Positions 1-6,396 of a stretch of DNA of 10,610 bases are shown piece after piece (the stretch's first letter is position 1; every line of letters begins with the position of its first letter). Both the position numbers and the translations under genes were made by a program. Source of the DNA: Thiotrichaceae bacterium (GTDB taxonomy: Bacteria > Pseudomonadota > Gammaproteobacteria > Thiotrichales > Thiotrichaceae); contig JALVDQ010000240.1 of NCBI GenBank assembly GCA_027008885.1, positions 1 through 10,610 of the forward strand, written 5' to 3'. Under the pieces are notes generated by a model, which saw only the letters and a list, made by a program, of their open reading frames with translations, was not told the origin of the DNA and did no database searches.

Positions 1-12
1 TTTTCGCGCCCA

Positions 13-603
13 TTAAACACGAAACATACGTGAAATAATTCGTTCACCGGCGTATTCATGCCAGCCTGCCGCAAGTACATGCGCAATCAGGTAAAACCAC
101 ATCAGGTTGCCAAATAATTCATGCACTTCTGCGATATTTTCAAATAGCGGATTCTCAAAGCCTTTGCTGCTGTATTCCATAACAACATAAAGACCCACAC
201 CAGAGGCAGCCACAGCGGTAGCAATGAGTATCCCAAAACCATGTATCAAGCCAGCCAAACCGCCATGTTCAGAAGCATCAGGCAGTTTCTGTTCTTTCAT
301 TACATACTGTATTTGAGATTTTATTTGTTGCACTCCACCTGCTTTTAAAAAAGGAAAAAGATTAGTTAGTTTTACATCATTATTTGGTAAAAACATCCAT
401 AACCAGTGTAAAAAAAGCAAACCCGCAGCAACAAGTCCAATAATCTCATGTCCTTCCATTGCCCAAATTCCCAGACTGCCTGCCTCATCAAATTCATCTG
501 GTGGAACCAGTACTAAAGACAAAACAAGCTGGATTGTCAGGCTGAGCGCAATTGAAGCATGTAGCCATCGTGTTATTTTTGACCATTGATTTAAATTATT
601 CAT
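13..603 (-). CDS. Cytochrome b561-type four-helix membrane protein
   Basis: This is a 196-residue integral membrane protein of the cytochrome b561 / NiFe-hydrogenase b-subunit superfamily, expected to carry b-type haem and move electrons between the quinone pool and a partner in the inner membrane. Four hydrophobic helices are visible at about residues 16-34, 54-72, 119-141 and 164-181. Histidines suited to haem binding lie in or next to them (H15, H52, H66, H121, H161, H175, H182). The N-terminal W-x-K-x-x-R-W-L-H pattern is typical of the family. The ATG start has a good ribosome site (AAGGA, about 7 bases upstream). It is transcribed away from the 854 gene, and the 250-bp gap between them holds a 20-bp palindrome. 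No soluble partner (hydrogenase, formate dehydrogenase or dehydrogenase subunit) is visible on this side, so its electron donor is unknown. Family assignment is fairly secure; the specific role is not. Confidence 0.85.
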   Translation of the reverse strand: MNNLNQWSKITRWLHASIALSLTIQLVLSLVLVPPDEFDEAGSLGIWAMEGHEIIGLVAAGLLFLHWLWMFLPNNDVKLTNLFPFLKAGGVQQIKSQIQYVMKEQKLPDASEHGGLAGLIHGFGILIATAVAASGVGLYVVMEYSSKGFENPLFENIAEVHELFGNLMWFYLIAHVLAAGWHEYAGERIISRMFRV

Positions 604-697
604 ATTGATGTCCTTGCGGTTTAAATTTCGTTAGTGGCGCTATTGTAATGTGCCTAATCAGAAAAATACTATAGGGTATATGGAGCATAAAAGCATT

Positions 698-717
698 TAT
701 CCGGCATTTGCCGGATA
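698..717. promoter_or_regulatory. 20-bp perfect palindrome in a divergent intergenic region
   Basis: Nine-base arms TATCCGGCA and TGCCGGATA surround a central TT. It lies about 95 bp upstream of the b561 gene and 137 bp upstream of the 854 gene, which diverge. It could be an operator for a dimeric regulator or a small hairpin (8-bp stem, ATTT loop). No T-run follows on the plus strand, which argues against a terminator. Function is inferred only from symmetry and position. Confidence 0.4.
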
Positions 718-853
718 GCTCCAAACTTGAATTTATGTAGCGCGAGTCATCTAAATGACATTTTTTCCAATCTATTCGGGTTACACTACCCCGAGTCCAT
801 GAGCAATTACAAATAGCATACAGGCGATCAAACAGACATTAAGGATAAACATA

Positions 854-1051
854 ATGAGTAAAATGCAGGAAATTGAGATAGAGCGTTACCGTGACCAGAT
901 CAGAAAAGATGTGCGCCACCTGATTGAGCGCTACCGTGAAATTATGGCATGGGATATTCCGGAGAATGATCCACTTGAAGCAGACCGACTAATATTTAGT
1001 GCGGTTCATGCGGCTCTTGATGAGGTAGAACAAAAAAACAAAATCACCTGA
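854..1051 (+). CDS. Small soluble helical protein, unknown function
   Basis: A 65-residue protein rich in charged residues (many E, R, D and K), predicted to be almost wholly alpha-helical with no membrane segment or signal peptide. The first half (about residues 4-32) has regularly spaced E/R/Y residues consistent with an amphipathic helix. I do not recognise a family. The gene is supported by a clear ribosome site (AAGGAT, about 7-8 bases before the ATG) and by the membrane-protein gene that starts only 49 bp after its stop, suggesting a two-gene operon. A small soluble partner or accessory for that membrane protein is possible, but this is only inference from adjacency. Confidence 0.6.
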   Translation: MSKMQEIEIERYRDQIRKDVRHLIERYREIMAWDIPENDPLEADRLIFSAVHAALDEVEQKNKIT

Positions 1052-1100
1052 ATCCGTGCAACTAATGCGGATCGGGGTTAATCCAAAAGAGGTTTTTATC

Positions 1101-1661
1101 ATGAAAAATCCACAAAAAACACCTTCAATTTTTCGCCATCCTAATGGCTGGTTTCATCGTATTGTGCTGAGTGAGGCGGTATTGGGCATCTTGCTGGTAT
1201 TGTCTTTTATTGGCGTGGCATATACCGATGTCGCTGGCGTGCATAGCCTGAATTTCTGGCTGTGGATGATTCCTGTTTTTGCATTTGCGGCAATCGTGCT
1301 TGAATGGTCTCGATATGTTCGCGGTGAAATTGATGGATTTCATTTTATACGCCAGCAGCTTTTGCACTGGACTGCGGTTTTTATTGCAATCAAGCTGGTC
1401 TTTATCTTGCTGCATATTGGTCGTTTGCCAAGTAATGCGGCATCTTATATTTTAATGACCATTATGAGCCTCTCGACCTTTTTAGCGGGCATCTATATTG
1501 GCTGGCGTTTTATCCTGCTGGGAATATTTATTGCCCTGGCAACCGTCTTTGCCGCCTATCTGGAAGCCTATGTCTGGGTATTGATTCCAATTGCTATTGC
1601 GATCATTGTGGCAGGTTTATATATTGCCTGGCGTGAGTTCAAGACCAAGTCTACAAGCTAA
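1101..1661 (+). CDS. Polytopic membrane protein, unknown function
   Basis: A 186-residue protein with about six hydrophobic helices (roughly residues 20-42, 51-67, 84-104, 109-130, 131-150 and 153-177), a polar N-terminus of some 18 residues and a basic C-terminal tail ending after REFKTK, which suggests a cytoplasmic C-terminus. No catalytic motif or known domain is recognised. The frame stays open 45 bp further upstream to an ATG at 1056, but the ATG at 1101 is preferred because AGAGG stands 8 bases before it and hydrophobic sequence begins soon after. It probably shares a transcript with the 65-residue protein just upstream. Its last 11 bases overlap tail-to-tail the end of the minus-strand DUF202 gene, so the two transcripts converge with no room for a terminator between them. 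Confidence 0.65.
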   Translation: MKNPQKTPSIFRHPNGWFHRIVLSEAVLGILLVLSFIGVAYTDVAGVHSLNFWLWMIPVFAFAAIVLEWSRYVRGEIDGFHFIRQQLLHWTAVFIAIKLVFILLHIGRLPSNAASYILMTIMSLSTFLAGIYIGWRFILLGIFIALATVFAAYLEAYVWVLIPIAIAIIVAGLYIAWREFKTKSTS

Positions 1662-2010
1662 GAATCATACTAAAAAAAGCAAGCAAACTAACGCTGACCA
1701 GCAACAGGCTTAACAGATTAATTTGCCAGGCGGGACGCAGATCAACATCCAGATGAGCTATTTTTAGATGCAAGTGGTTATATCGCCAGGCAGCCTGTGT
1801 AAATGCCAGCATGGCGAATACAATCAGCACGCTGGCAAGCAAGGTGACTGTCCAGAGCAGCATGTCGGTTTTCAAAAATTTAAACACGCCGATGCCTGCC
1901 GCCAGAAAGGAAAGACCTGTGCGTAACCATGCCTGGTAGGTTCTCTCATTAGCAAGCACTGTTCTATCGAGCGCCAGAGCATTACTATCCGGGATTGCTA
2001 ATTGTTTCAT
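1651..2010 (-). CDS. DUF202 / YidH-family inner-membrane protein
   Basis: A 119-residue protein of the DUF202 (YidH-like) family, whose biochemical role is unknown. The family hallmark lies near the N-terminus (about residues 12-31): LALDRTVLANERTYQAW followed by LRTGL. It is followed by three membrane helices at about 30-46, 51-71 and 97-117, which is the normal size and layout for the family. It lies 7 bp downstream of the 200-residue CxxC protein on the same strand, so the two are almost certainly co-transcribed and may be translationally coupled, since this gene has only a weak ribosome site of its own. Its stop codon lies within the 3' end of the convergent membrane-protein gene. Confidence 0.8.
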   Translation of the reverse strand: MKQLAIPDSNALALDRTVLANERTYQAWLRTGLSFLAAGIGVFKFLKTDMLLWTVTLLASVLIVFAMLAFTQAAWRYNHLHLKIAHLDVDLRPAWQINLLSLLLVSVSLLAFFSMILSL

Positions 2011-2017
2011 AAGTTAT

Positions 2018-2620
2018 TTACTCGTGAGTCCTAAGCTCTTGTCTTAATGTCTCAAGTTTCTCGCGATACGCTTGTGCGTCACCGTAATCAACAAACTTTT
2101 CGGCGTGTTGATGCAAGCTGACGCTACGACGCGCATGTTTAATCGGACACCAGTATTGCTCGGTTCGGGCAAATACTTCACGAATCAGTTCGATTAGACC
2201 ATTGCCATAGCCACAATACATACAGTTAAATTTTTCTATGGCGTTTAAATAAGCCAGATGATGACGGTCAATGATAATATAGTCCGCCCGTTTGACAATC
2301 GGGATGCCATATACCCGAAAACAAGTTTGCTGATAAATAAATACCGCCAGATCAAGCAAAATCAAGGGAAAAATGACGCTATAAATAATCGGTGCGGTTA
2401 AGATATGGGCGGGTCTTGCTTTTATTAAATAGCGCCACACAGAGGTGCGGTGACTATGTTGAAAATCCCGCATACGCTTGTCAAAAATGACTTTGCCTTT
2501 TTTCAGGTTATATTGAAACTGGGCACGTTTTTCTGCTAAAAGACGATCAAATTCCTGATTAAGCTGTTTCTGCAAGCTATGAATTTGAGACAGTATTTCT
2601 TCATATTGTGATCGTGGCAT
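2018..2620 (-). CDS. Membrane-anchored CxxC protein, uncharacterised
   Basis: A 200-residue protein of no known function; from memory, similar proteins recur in gammaproteobacteria as conserved hypotheticals. The N-terminal 55 residues are charged and likely coiled-coil. One or two hydrophobic segments follow (about 72-98, possibly a hairpin). The C-terminal soluble part holds a strongly patterned region: YIIIDRHHLAYLNAIEK (about 114-130), a C-M-Y-C-G-Y-G-N-G motif (C133, C136) and a W-C-P-I-K-H-A motif (C158, H162). Three cysteines plus nearby histidines could bind a metal or form a redox centre; that is inference. The ATG start has a good ribosome site (AGGAAG, 4-5 bases upstream). It leads a two-gene operon with the DUF202 protein. 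Confidence 0.7.
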   Translation of the reverse strand: MPRSQYEEILSQIHSLQKQLNQEFDRLLAEKRAQFQYNLKKGKVIFDKRMRDFQHSHRTSVWRYLIKARPAHILTAPIIYSVIFPLILLDLAVFIYQQTCFRVYGIPIVKRADYIIIDRHHLAYLNAIEKFNCMYCGYGNGLIELIREVFARTEQYWCPIKHARRSVSLHQHAEKFVDYGDAQAYREKLETLRQELRTHE

Positions 2621-2776
2621 AAGTCTTCCTGTAAATTTTTAGTTTCTGGCACCTGCTAATGAGTGACTGGTGTCCAGTCTGGCTATCAGCTTTCACTCAC
2701 TACCACTCCTGTTCCCAAACAGATTTCCAGCAACAGGAAGCCACTGCTAATTCCGTGAATACCATAGCCTCCCCCT

Positions 2777-2806
2777 AAAAATATATAAAAAAAGGGGGGG
2801 ATGGGT
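2777..2806 (+). repeat. G-tract repeat head, copy A
   Basis: Five A, TATATA, six A, seven G, then ATGGGT. This is the same 30-bp unit seen at 5299, 5458, 5606, 10076 and 10174. Copy A has neither of the tails found after the others. A CCCCCT just before it (2771-2776) can pair with AGGGGG inside it (2793-2798), so in this copy the A/T-rich core could form the loop of a hairpin. It lies in the 254-bp gap downstream of leuA, which otherwise holds only short inverted repeats (for example GACTGG/CCAGTC at 2665-2679). Confidence 0.8.
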
Positions 2807-2874
2807 ATTACACAGTATTAAGCTTACCTATTTAAAAGGATGACGAAGCATTGCTCAAGCTATTTTTTATTTTG

Positions 2875-4620
2875 TTATCCCGCTTGAGCGCTGACTCTAA
2901 ACGGCTCCTGCATGATTTGCAGCCCGGCTTTTGCCAGTGCATTCAATACGGCATGTAGCGATGCGCCAACAATATCGCTGCTTTTGCCCGCTGCACAATA
3001 ACGCTGGGCATTGATGCTGAGTTGCACATAGCAAATGGCTTGTGACTGTTCGCTGCTGCCAAGCGTGTGCTCGTTGTAATCAATAATAATGATATTGCTG
3101 TCAGAATGTGCATTCAATGCAGCAATAAACGCATCAAGAATGCCACAGCCACTGCCTTTCAGCTTGATGCAGTGATTATCCCGCAGTAACTCGACTGTTA
3201 ATTCATCCGTGCCATTGCTGCGGCTGGTGGCGTAATTCTTAATCTCATAAGGGTTTTTAACATCCAGATAGGTCTGCCTAAAAATAGTGTAAAGCGTATC
3301 TGCACTCAGCTCTTTCTTGCCGGTATCGGCTACCTGCTGCACATGCGGACTGAAATCGACCTGCAACCAGCGCGGCAGGTGCAGTCCATAATCCTGCTCC
3401 AGCACATACGCCATACCGCCTTTGCCGGATTGACTGTTAATGCGAATTACTTCCTGATAGCTGCGTCCGAGATCTCGCGGATCAATCGGCAAATAGGCAA
3501 CTTCCCAGGGATAATCTTCACCGTGTTGCTGGCGATTGTGTCTGTCAATCGCCAGGCATTTATTGATGGCATCCTGATGACTGCCCGAAAAGGCGGCAAA
3601 CACCAGTTCACCCGCATAGGGATGACGCGGATGCACCGCAATTTGAGTGCAACGCTCAACCACATTGATGATTCTGTCCATTTGCGACAGGTTCAGCTTT
3701 GGGTCGATGCCCTGGCTATAAAGATTAAGCGCAGCAGTGACAATATCCATATTGCCAGTGCGCTCGCCATTGCCCAGTAGCGTACCTTCCAGCCGTTCTG
3801 CGCCTGCCAGCAATCCCAGTTCGGCAGCAGCGATAGCGGAACCCCGGTCATTGTGTGTATGCAGGCTGATGCAGATGGCTTCACGCCGTGCAATATGATC
3901 ATTAAAATATTCGACCTGATCGGCATAAATATTCGGAGTTGATGCTTCCACCGTGGCAGGAATATTGAGGATGACTTTATTCTCCGGGGTCGGTTGCCAG
4001 ACATCAATCACCGCATTGCAAACCTCAATCGCGTAATCCATTTCGGTTTGCGAAAAACTCTCTGGCGAATACTCAAACTGCCACTCTGTCTCAGGCTGCT
4101 TTTCTGCATACTGTTTGACCATTCTGGCGCCAGCAACTGCAATCGCCCTGATTTCAGCGCGTGATTTCTTAAAGACGCGCGCCCGTTGTATGCCTGAAGT
4201 TGAATTATACACATGCATAATCACCCGCCTTGCGCCTTTCATTGCCTCAAAACTGCGTTTAATCAGGCTTTCCCGCGCCTGTGTCAGCACCTGAATCGTA
4301 ACATCATCAGGTATGCGCTGTTCCTCGATCAGCAGACGCACAAAATCAAAATCAGTCTGTGAAGCCGCAGGAAAACCGACCTCAATCTGCTTAAAACCCA
4401 CATCCACCAATAGCTCAAACATTTGCAGTTTTTGTTCCGGGGTCATTGGCTCGATTAATGCCTGATTACCATCGCGCAAATCGACACTGCACCACTCGGG
4501 AGCCTGCGTGATCTGCTGATCCGGCCAACGTCTGTCGGTTTTTCCAAGAGGCTCAAAAGCCCGATACTTTTTGTGATTGTATTGAGACTGGTTAACTTGT
4601 TTTCGCCTGGAGAGATTCAT
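2875..4620 (-). CDS. leuA: 2-isopropylmalate synthase (long, yeast/actinobacterial-type subfamily)
   Basis: It condenses 2-ketoisovalerate with acetyl-CoA to 2-isopropylmalate, the committed and normally leucine-inhibited step of leucine synthesis, in the cytoplasm. The 581-residue product has a TIM-barrel HMGL-like domain with D-L-R-D-G-N-Q (about 47-53; catalytic/metal Asp), H-T-H-N-D (about 254-258; metal ligands) and GNGERTGN (about 283-290). A linker with SGKGGMAYVL (about 398-407) and a C-terminal LeuA regulatory dimer domain with KGSGCGILDAF (about 488-498) follow. The length and the N-terminal RRWPD/EWCSVDLRDGNQ arrangement fit the yeast/Mycobacterium type rather than the roughly 520-residue E. 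coli type. A GTG at 4629 is in frame, but the ATG at 4620 is preferred because AGG stands 8 bases upstream. No leuB, leuC or leuD lies beside it. It is divergent from the Lrp-family gene. Confidence 0.95.
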   Translation of the reverse strand: MNLSRRKQVNQSQYNHKKYRAFEPLGKTDRRWPDQQITQAPEWCSVDLRDGNQALIEPMTPEQKLQMFELLVDVGFKQIEVGFPAASQTDFDFVRLLIEEQRIPDDVTIQVLTQARESLIKRSFEAMKGARRVIMHVYNSTSGIQRARVFKKSRAEIRAIAVAGARMVKQYAEKQPETEWQFEYSPESFSQTEMDYAIEVCNAVIDVWQPTPENKVILNIPATVEASTPNIYADQVEYFNDHIARREAICISLHTHNDRGSAIAAAELGLLAGAERLEGTLLGNGERTGNMDIVTAALNLYSQGIDPKLNLSQMDRIINVVERCTQIAVHPRHPYAGELVFAAFSGSHQDAINKCLAIDRHNRQQHGEDYPWEVAYLPIDPRDLGRSYQEVIRINSQSGKGGMAYVLEQDYGLHLPRWLQVDFSPHVQQVADTGKKELSADTLYTIFRQTYLDVKNPYEIKNYATSRSNGTDELTVELLRDNHCIKLKGSGCGILDAFIAALNAHSDSNIIIIDYNEHTLGSSEQSQAICYVQLSINAQRYCAAGKSSDIVGASLHAVLNALAKAGLQIMQEPFRVSAQAG

Positions 4621-4792
4621 TTGATTCACCTGTATTGCTTGCTGTTGTTTTCGATAAAGAGCGTATAAAGAGACTATAAAGCAGAAGCCTTGGCGAATGA
4701 TTGCAAAAACAACTGTTATTTACTTGCTTATTGGTGAAACTCACTCTAAATTAAAAAAATAATAATTTTATTCACTAATTAAAACGACTCTA
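4621..4792. promoter_or_regulatory. Shared leuA / lrp-like divergent control region
   Basis: About 170 bp separate the two divergent starts. The half next to the regulator (4745-4785) is very AT-rich, with A- and T-tracts around AATAATAATTTTATT. Lrp/AsnC proteins favour AT-rich, loosely palindromic sites and commonly regulate both themselves and a divergent neighbour, so this is the likely binding region. I could not pick -10/-35 boxes with confidence. No T-box-like structure or leucine-rich leader peptide was recognised. Confidence 0.4.
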
Positions 4793-5257
4793 ATGATAAA
4801 ACTGGATCGAATTGACAAACACATCCTCAACCTGATGCAGGTGAATGGACGCATTTCCAATCTGGAACTTGCCGAGCAGGTCGGTTTATCAGCAACCCCC
4901 TGCGCCCGACGAGTTAAACGACTCGAACAATCCGGGCTGATAGATCGCCATGTAACCCTGCTAAACCCCGAAAAACTGGGATTAGACCTGACTGCAATAA
5001 TCGGCATTTCAATGGATCGCCACACACCAGACCGCTTCGAACTGTTTGAAAAAGCCATACGCGAGATGCCAGAAGTTATTGAATGCAGCATTGTCACAGG
5101 GCAAGCGGCTGACTTCCTGCTGAAAGTACTGGTCAAAGACATGCGTCAATACGAGAAATTCTTACTCGGCAAACTGACCAGACTGGAAGGCGTGACTGGC
5201 GTACACTCCAGCTTTGTATTGCGCCAGGTGATTAATAAAACACAAATTCCGCTGTAG
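4793..5257 (+). CDS. Lrp/AsnC-family transcriptional regulator
   Basis: A 154-residue regulator with the standard two-domain layout of the feast/famine family. The N-terminal winged helix-turn-helix starts at L-D-R-I-D-K-H-I-L (about 4-12), with the recognition region ISNLELAEQVGLSATPCARR (about 21-40). The C-terminal RAM ligand-binding domain (about 65-145) includes PEVIECSIVTGQAADFLLKV and the final strand-forming segment GVTGVHSSFVLRQVI. Members oligomerise and respond to amino acids. Divergent placement next to leuA suggests leucine or another branched-chain amino acid as signal and leuA as target, but the ligand cannot be read from the sequence. No strong ribosome site precedes the ATG. 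Downstream is a 500-bp repeat-filled gap, so it is probably monocistronic. Confidence 0.9.
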   Translation: MIKLDRIDKHILNLMQVNGRISNLELAEQVGLSATPCARRVKRLEQSGLIDRHVTLLNPEKLGLDLTAIIGISMDRHTPDRFELFEKAIREMPEVIECSIVTGQAADFLLKVLVKDMRQYEKFLLGKLTRLEGVTGVHSSFVLRQVINKTQIPL

Positions 5258-5298
5258 AGTCCGCTGTAGAGAATGCTAAGGCTACAAACCACAAATAT

Positions 5299-5349
5299 AA
5301 AAATATGTAAAAAAAGGGGGGGATGGGTGACAGAGAACAGAGGACAGAG
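5299..5349 (+). repeat. G-tract head, copy B, with heptanucleotide tail
   Basis: The head at 5299-5328 (AAAAATATGT, seven A, seven G, ATGGGT) differs from copies A and C by one base (G in place of A in TATATA). Immediately after it stand three 7-bp units of the GACAGAG type (5329-5349). The head-to-tail junction falls exactly after ATGGGT, as in copies C and E. Confidence 0.8.
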
Positions 5350-5357
5350 GGGCAGCT

Positions 5358-5433
5358 GTAGGGTCGGTGAAGTTTACGCAACCGACCAGATTTGAGCTTT
5401 GATGGTCGGTTTCGCAAAGCTACACCGACCTAC
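5358..5433. repeat. REP/BIME-like pair of inverted palindromes
   Basis: Two imperfect palindromes face each other: 5358-5389 and 5402-5433. Each has perfect 7-bp arms GGTCGGT and ACCGACC (5362-5368 with 5381-5387, and 5404-5410 with 5424-5430), and the reverse complement of the second matches the first along nearly its whole length, including the outer GTAGG. Such a pair of oppositely oriented hairpins with a short linker is the layout of REP/BIME or REPIN elements, usually mobilised by RAYT transposases; no RAYT gene lies in the window. It could also stabilise or end the upstream transcript. Confidence 0.7.
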
Positions 5434-5457
5434 CATTCTCAACGCCTGACTACGCAG

Positions 5458-5529
5458 AAAAATATATAAAAAAAGGGGGGGATGGGTTGCAGAAGACAGA
5501 GGATAAAGGATAGAGGACAGAGGATAGAG
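5458..5529 (+). repeat. G-tract head, copy C, with heptanucleotide tail
   Basis: The head (5458-5487) is identical to copy A through ATGGGT. It is followed by six 7-bp units at 5488-5529: TGCAGAA, GACAGAG, GATAAAG, GATAGAG, GACAGAG, GATAGAG. The seven-base period is clear although the units vary (consensus GAYARAR). Confidence 0.8.
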
Positions 5530-5536
5530 CATATTT

Positions 5537-5583
5537 CATTCCCACGTTCCATGCGGGAATGCAGTCCAGACGCTCCAGCGTCT
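5537..5583. repeat. Two adjacent palindromes of a dispersed type
   Basis: CATTCCC (5537-5543) pairs with GGGAATG (5555-5561). Directly after it, AGACGCT (5568-5574) pairs perfectly with AGCGTCT (5577-5583). The wording TTCCCAcgttccatgcGGGAA resembles dispersed palindromes I recall from many gammaproteobacterial and cyanobacterial genomes. A degenerate relative, TTCCCAtgctccgtGTGGAA, occurs in the tails of copies D and F. Confidence 0.6.
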
Positions 5584-5605
5584 CGTTCTTCGACAAAGGC
5601 TACGC

Positions 5606-5684
5606 AAAATATATAAAAAACAGGGGGGATGGGTATAAATGTTTTCTTTTTTATATTGCATTGTTCCCATGCTCCGTGTGGAAA
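5606..5684 (+). repeat. G-tract head, copy D, with 50-bp type-2 tail
   Basis: The head (5606-5634, CAGGGGGG variant) is followed by a 50-bp tail (5635-5684) that ends in the degenerate TTCCC...GGAA palindrome. The stretch 5612-5684 aligns without gaps to 10181-10253 with two mismatches in 73 bp. This is the left one of the pair of direct repeats bracketing the vapBC-TPR-ATPase segment. Confidence 0.85.
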
Positions 5685-5763
5685 TACATTTGTTATGTTG
5701 TGTTGCATAACCCAAAATCGCAATATATACTATATGGTATATACCAAGAAGAGCATAGTATGA
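5629..5763 (+). other. Possible 44-codon leader frame overlapping vapB (ATGA)
   Basis: Starting at the ATG that closes the G-tract of copy D (AGGGGGG stands directly before it), a frame of 44 codons runs to a TGA at 5761-5763, which overlaps the vapB ATG as ATGA. Its first 19 codons come from the repeat tail (MGINVFFFILHCSHAPCGN). The equivalent frame in copy F ends in the same way on ubiD. It is cysteine-rich and mildly hydrophobic and resembles no known protein. It is probably chance, but the double coincidence is worth recording. Confidence 0.15.
5724..5745. promoter_or_regulatory. Candidate vapBC operator / promoter palindrome
   Basis: TATATAC (5724-5730) and GTATATA (5737-5743) form a perfect inverted repeat with a 6-bp spacer, and the right half sits inside the perfect 10-bp palindrome GGTATATACC (5736-5745). 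It ends 14 bp before the vapB ATG. VapB-type antitoxins repress their own operon by binding such palindromes over the promoter, and the TATA-rich sequence could also serve as the -10 element. The role is inferred from symmetry, position and family behaviour. Confidence 0.55.
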
Positions 5764-5990
5764 ACCCACAAACTGCAAAAATCTTTATGAATGGTCGTAG
5801 CCAGGCAGTTCGTTTGCCAAAAGAATATCGTTTTGATACGGACGAAGTATATATTTCCAGGCAAGGAAATAAAGTTATTCTTTCTGCTAAAGAACCATCC
5901 TGGGACGATTTCTTCGATACAAAATCTAGCTTTGACGATACATTTTTAAACGATAGAGATAACTCTCTGCCTCAAGAAAGAGACTTTTAA
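5760..5990 (+). CDS. vapB: VapB-type antitoxin (AbrB/MazE-like DNA-binding fold)
   Basis: A 76-residue antitoxin expected to bind and silence the adjacent VapC nuclease and to repress the operon. Residues about 5-45 form the swapped-hairpin AbrB-type DNA-binding domain, with the characteristic M-N-G-R-S-Q-A-V-R-L-P-K-E-Y-R-F run (about 10-25). The C-terminal 30 residues, with many D and F (SWDDFF, FDDTFL), are the part that in this family wraps the toxin. The frame is open further upstream to 5559, but that extension reads through the repeat. The ATG at 5760 has AAGAAGAG about 6 bases before it, gives the normal family length and starts just after the operator-like palindrome. vapC follows 3 bp after the stop. 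Confidence 0.88.
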   Translation: MNPQTAKIFMNGRSQAVRLPKEYRFDTDEVYISRQGNKVILSAKEPSWDDFFDTKSSFDDTFLNDRDNSLPQERDF

Positions 5991-5993
5991 TTA

Positions 5994-6389
5994 ATGTATA
6001 TGCTTGATACAAACATATGCATTTATGTTCTTAAAAATCGTACAGATAAATTAAAGCATAAATTCAAAGCAACCAAGAATATTTATATTTCATCAGTTAC
6101 TTATGCTGAGCTTTGCTTTGGTATTGAAAACGGTGAGCCTTTACTTAAAAAGCAACGCTGGAAAGAACTTAACCTTTTTACTCAAAAGCTAATAATAGAA
6201 CCATTCGAAGAAGAGGCTGCAAAAGATTACGGTTTAATTAGGGCTACACTTAAGAAACAAGGTAACCTGATCGGTAACAATGATCTTTTAATTGCCGCTC
6301 ATGCTCGTAGTTTAAACATGATTTTAGTCACAAATAATACCGCTGAGTTTCAGAGAGTAAGCAACCTGAATATTGAGAATTGGGTGTGA
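5994..6389 (+). CDS. vapC: VapC-type PIN-domain ribonuclease toxin
   Basis: A 131-residue single PIN domain, a Mg-dependent endoribonuclease that in this family cleaves tRNA or rRNA and stops translation when the antitoxin is lost. The acidic active-site residues are visible in order: D5 in M-L-D-T-N, E39 in S-S-V-T-Y-A-E-L, D97 in I-G-N-N-D-L-L-I-A-A-H-A, with the closing V-T-N-N-T-A-E-F (N115/E118) in place of a fourth Asp, as is common in this branch. It appears intact. An in-frame ATG at 6000 is an alternative start that would remove two residues. It is co-transcribed with vapB (3-bp gap). The pair is AT-rich compared with leuA and ubiD, which fits acquired DNA. Confidence 0.9.
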   Translation: MYMLDTNICIYVLKNRTDKLKHKFKATKNIYISSVTYAELCFGIENGEPLLKKQRWKELNLFTQKLIIEPFEEEAAKDYGLIRATLKKQGNLIGNNDLLIAAHARSLNMILVTNNTAEFQRVSNLNIENWV

Positions 6390-6396
6390 TTTTGTA

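Larger units (their letters stand above)
5258..5759. other. Gene-free, repeat-packed intergenic region
   Basis: These 502 bp between the Lrp-family gene and vapB consist almost wholly of repeats. In order they are G-tract head B with heptamers, a REP/BIME-like inverted pair, head C with heptamers, two small palindromes, and head D with its 50-bp tail. The vapBC operator candidate closes the region. Open frames on the minus strand here are artefacts: the repeat's complement encodes P-I-P-P-F-F-Y-I-F each time it occurs. The only other coding possibility I note is the short frame at 5629. Confidence 0.8.

Noticed and set aside
2794..2800. G-quadruplex at the repeat heads
   Set aside because: Each head has one run of six or seven G plus a GGG in ATGGGT; four spaced G-runs within a short distance are not present, so an intramolecular quadruplex is not supported.
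2853..2889. Intrinsic terminator at the end of leuA formed by GCTCAAGC and GCTTGAGC
   Set aside because: The arms are perfect, but one lies within the coding end, the loop is 21 bases, and no T-run follows on the transcribed strand.
3343..3780. Plus-strand frame of 145 codons inside leuA
   Set aside because: It is antisense to a well-conserved enzyme gene and shows no family features; other frames at 3447-4214 are rejected likewise.
5559..5759. N-terminal extension of vapB by 67 codons
   Set aside because: The extension reads through repeat copy D and its palindromes, has no family similarity, and the internal ATG at 5760 has a ribosome site and gives the normal antitoxin length.
5232..5778. 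Minus-strand frames of 61, 94 and 80 codons in the repeat region
   Set aside because: They repeat P-I-P-P-F-F-Y-I-F or a close variant because they translate the complement of the G-tract heads; no coding signature otherwise.
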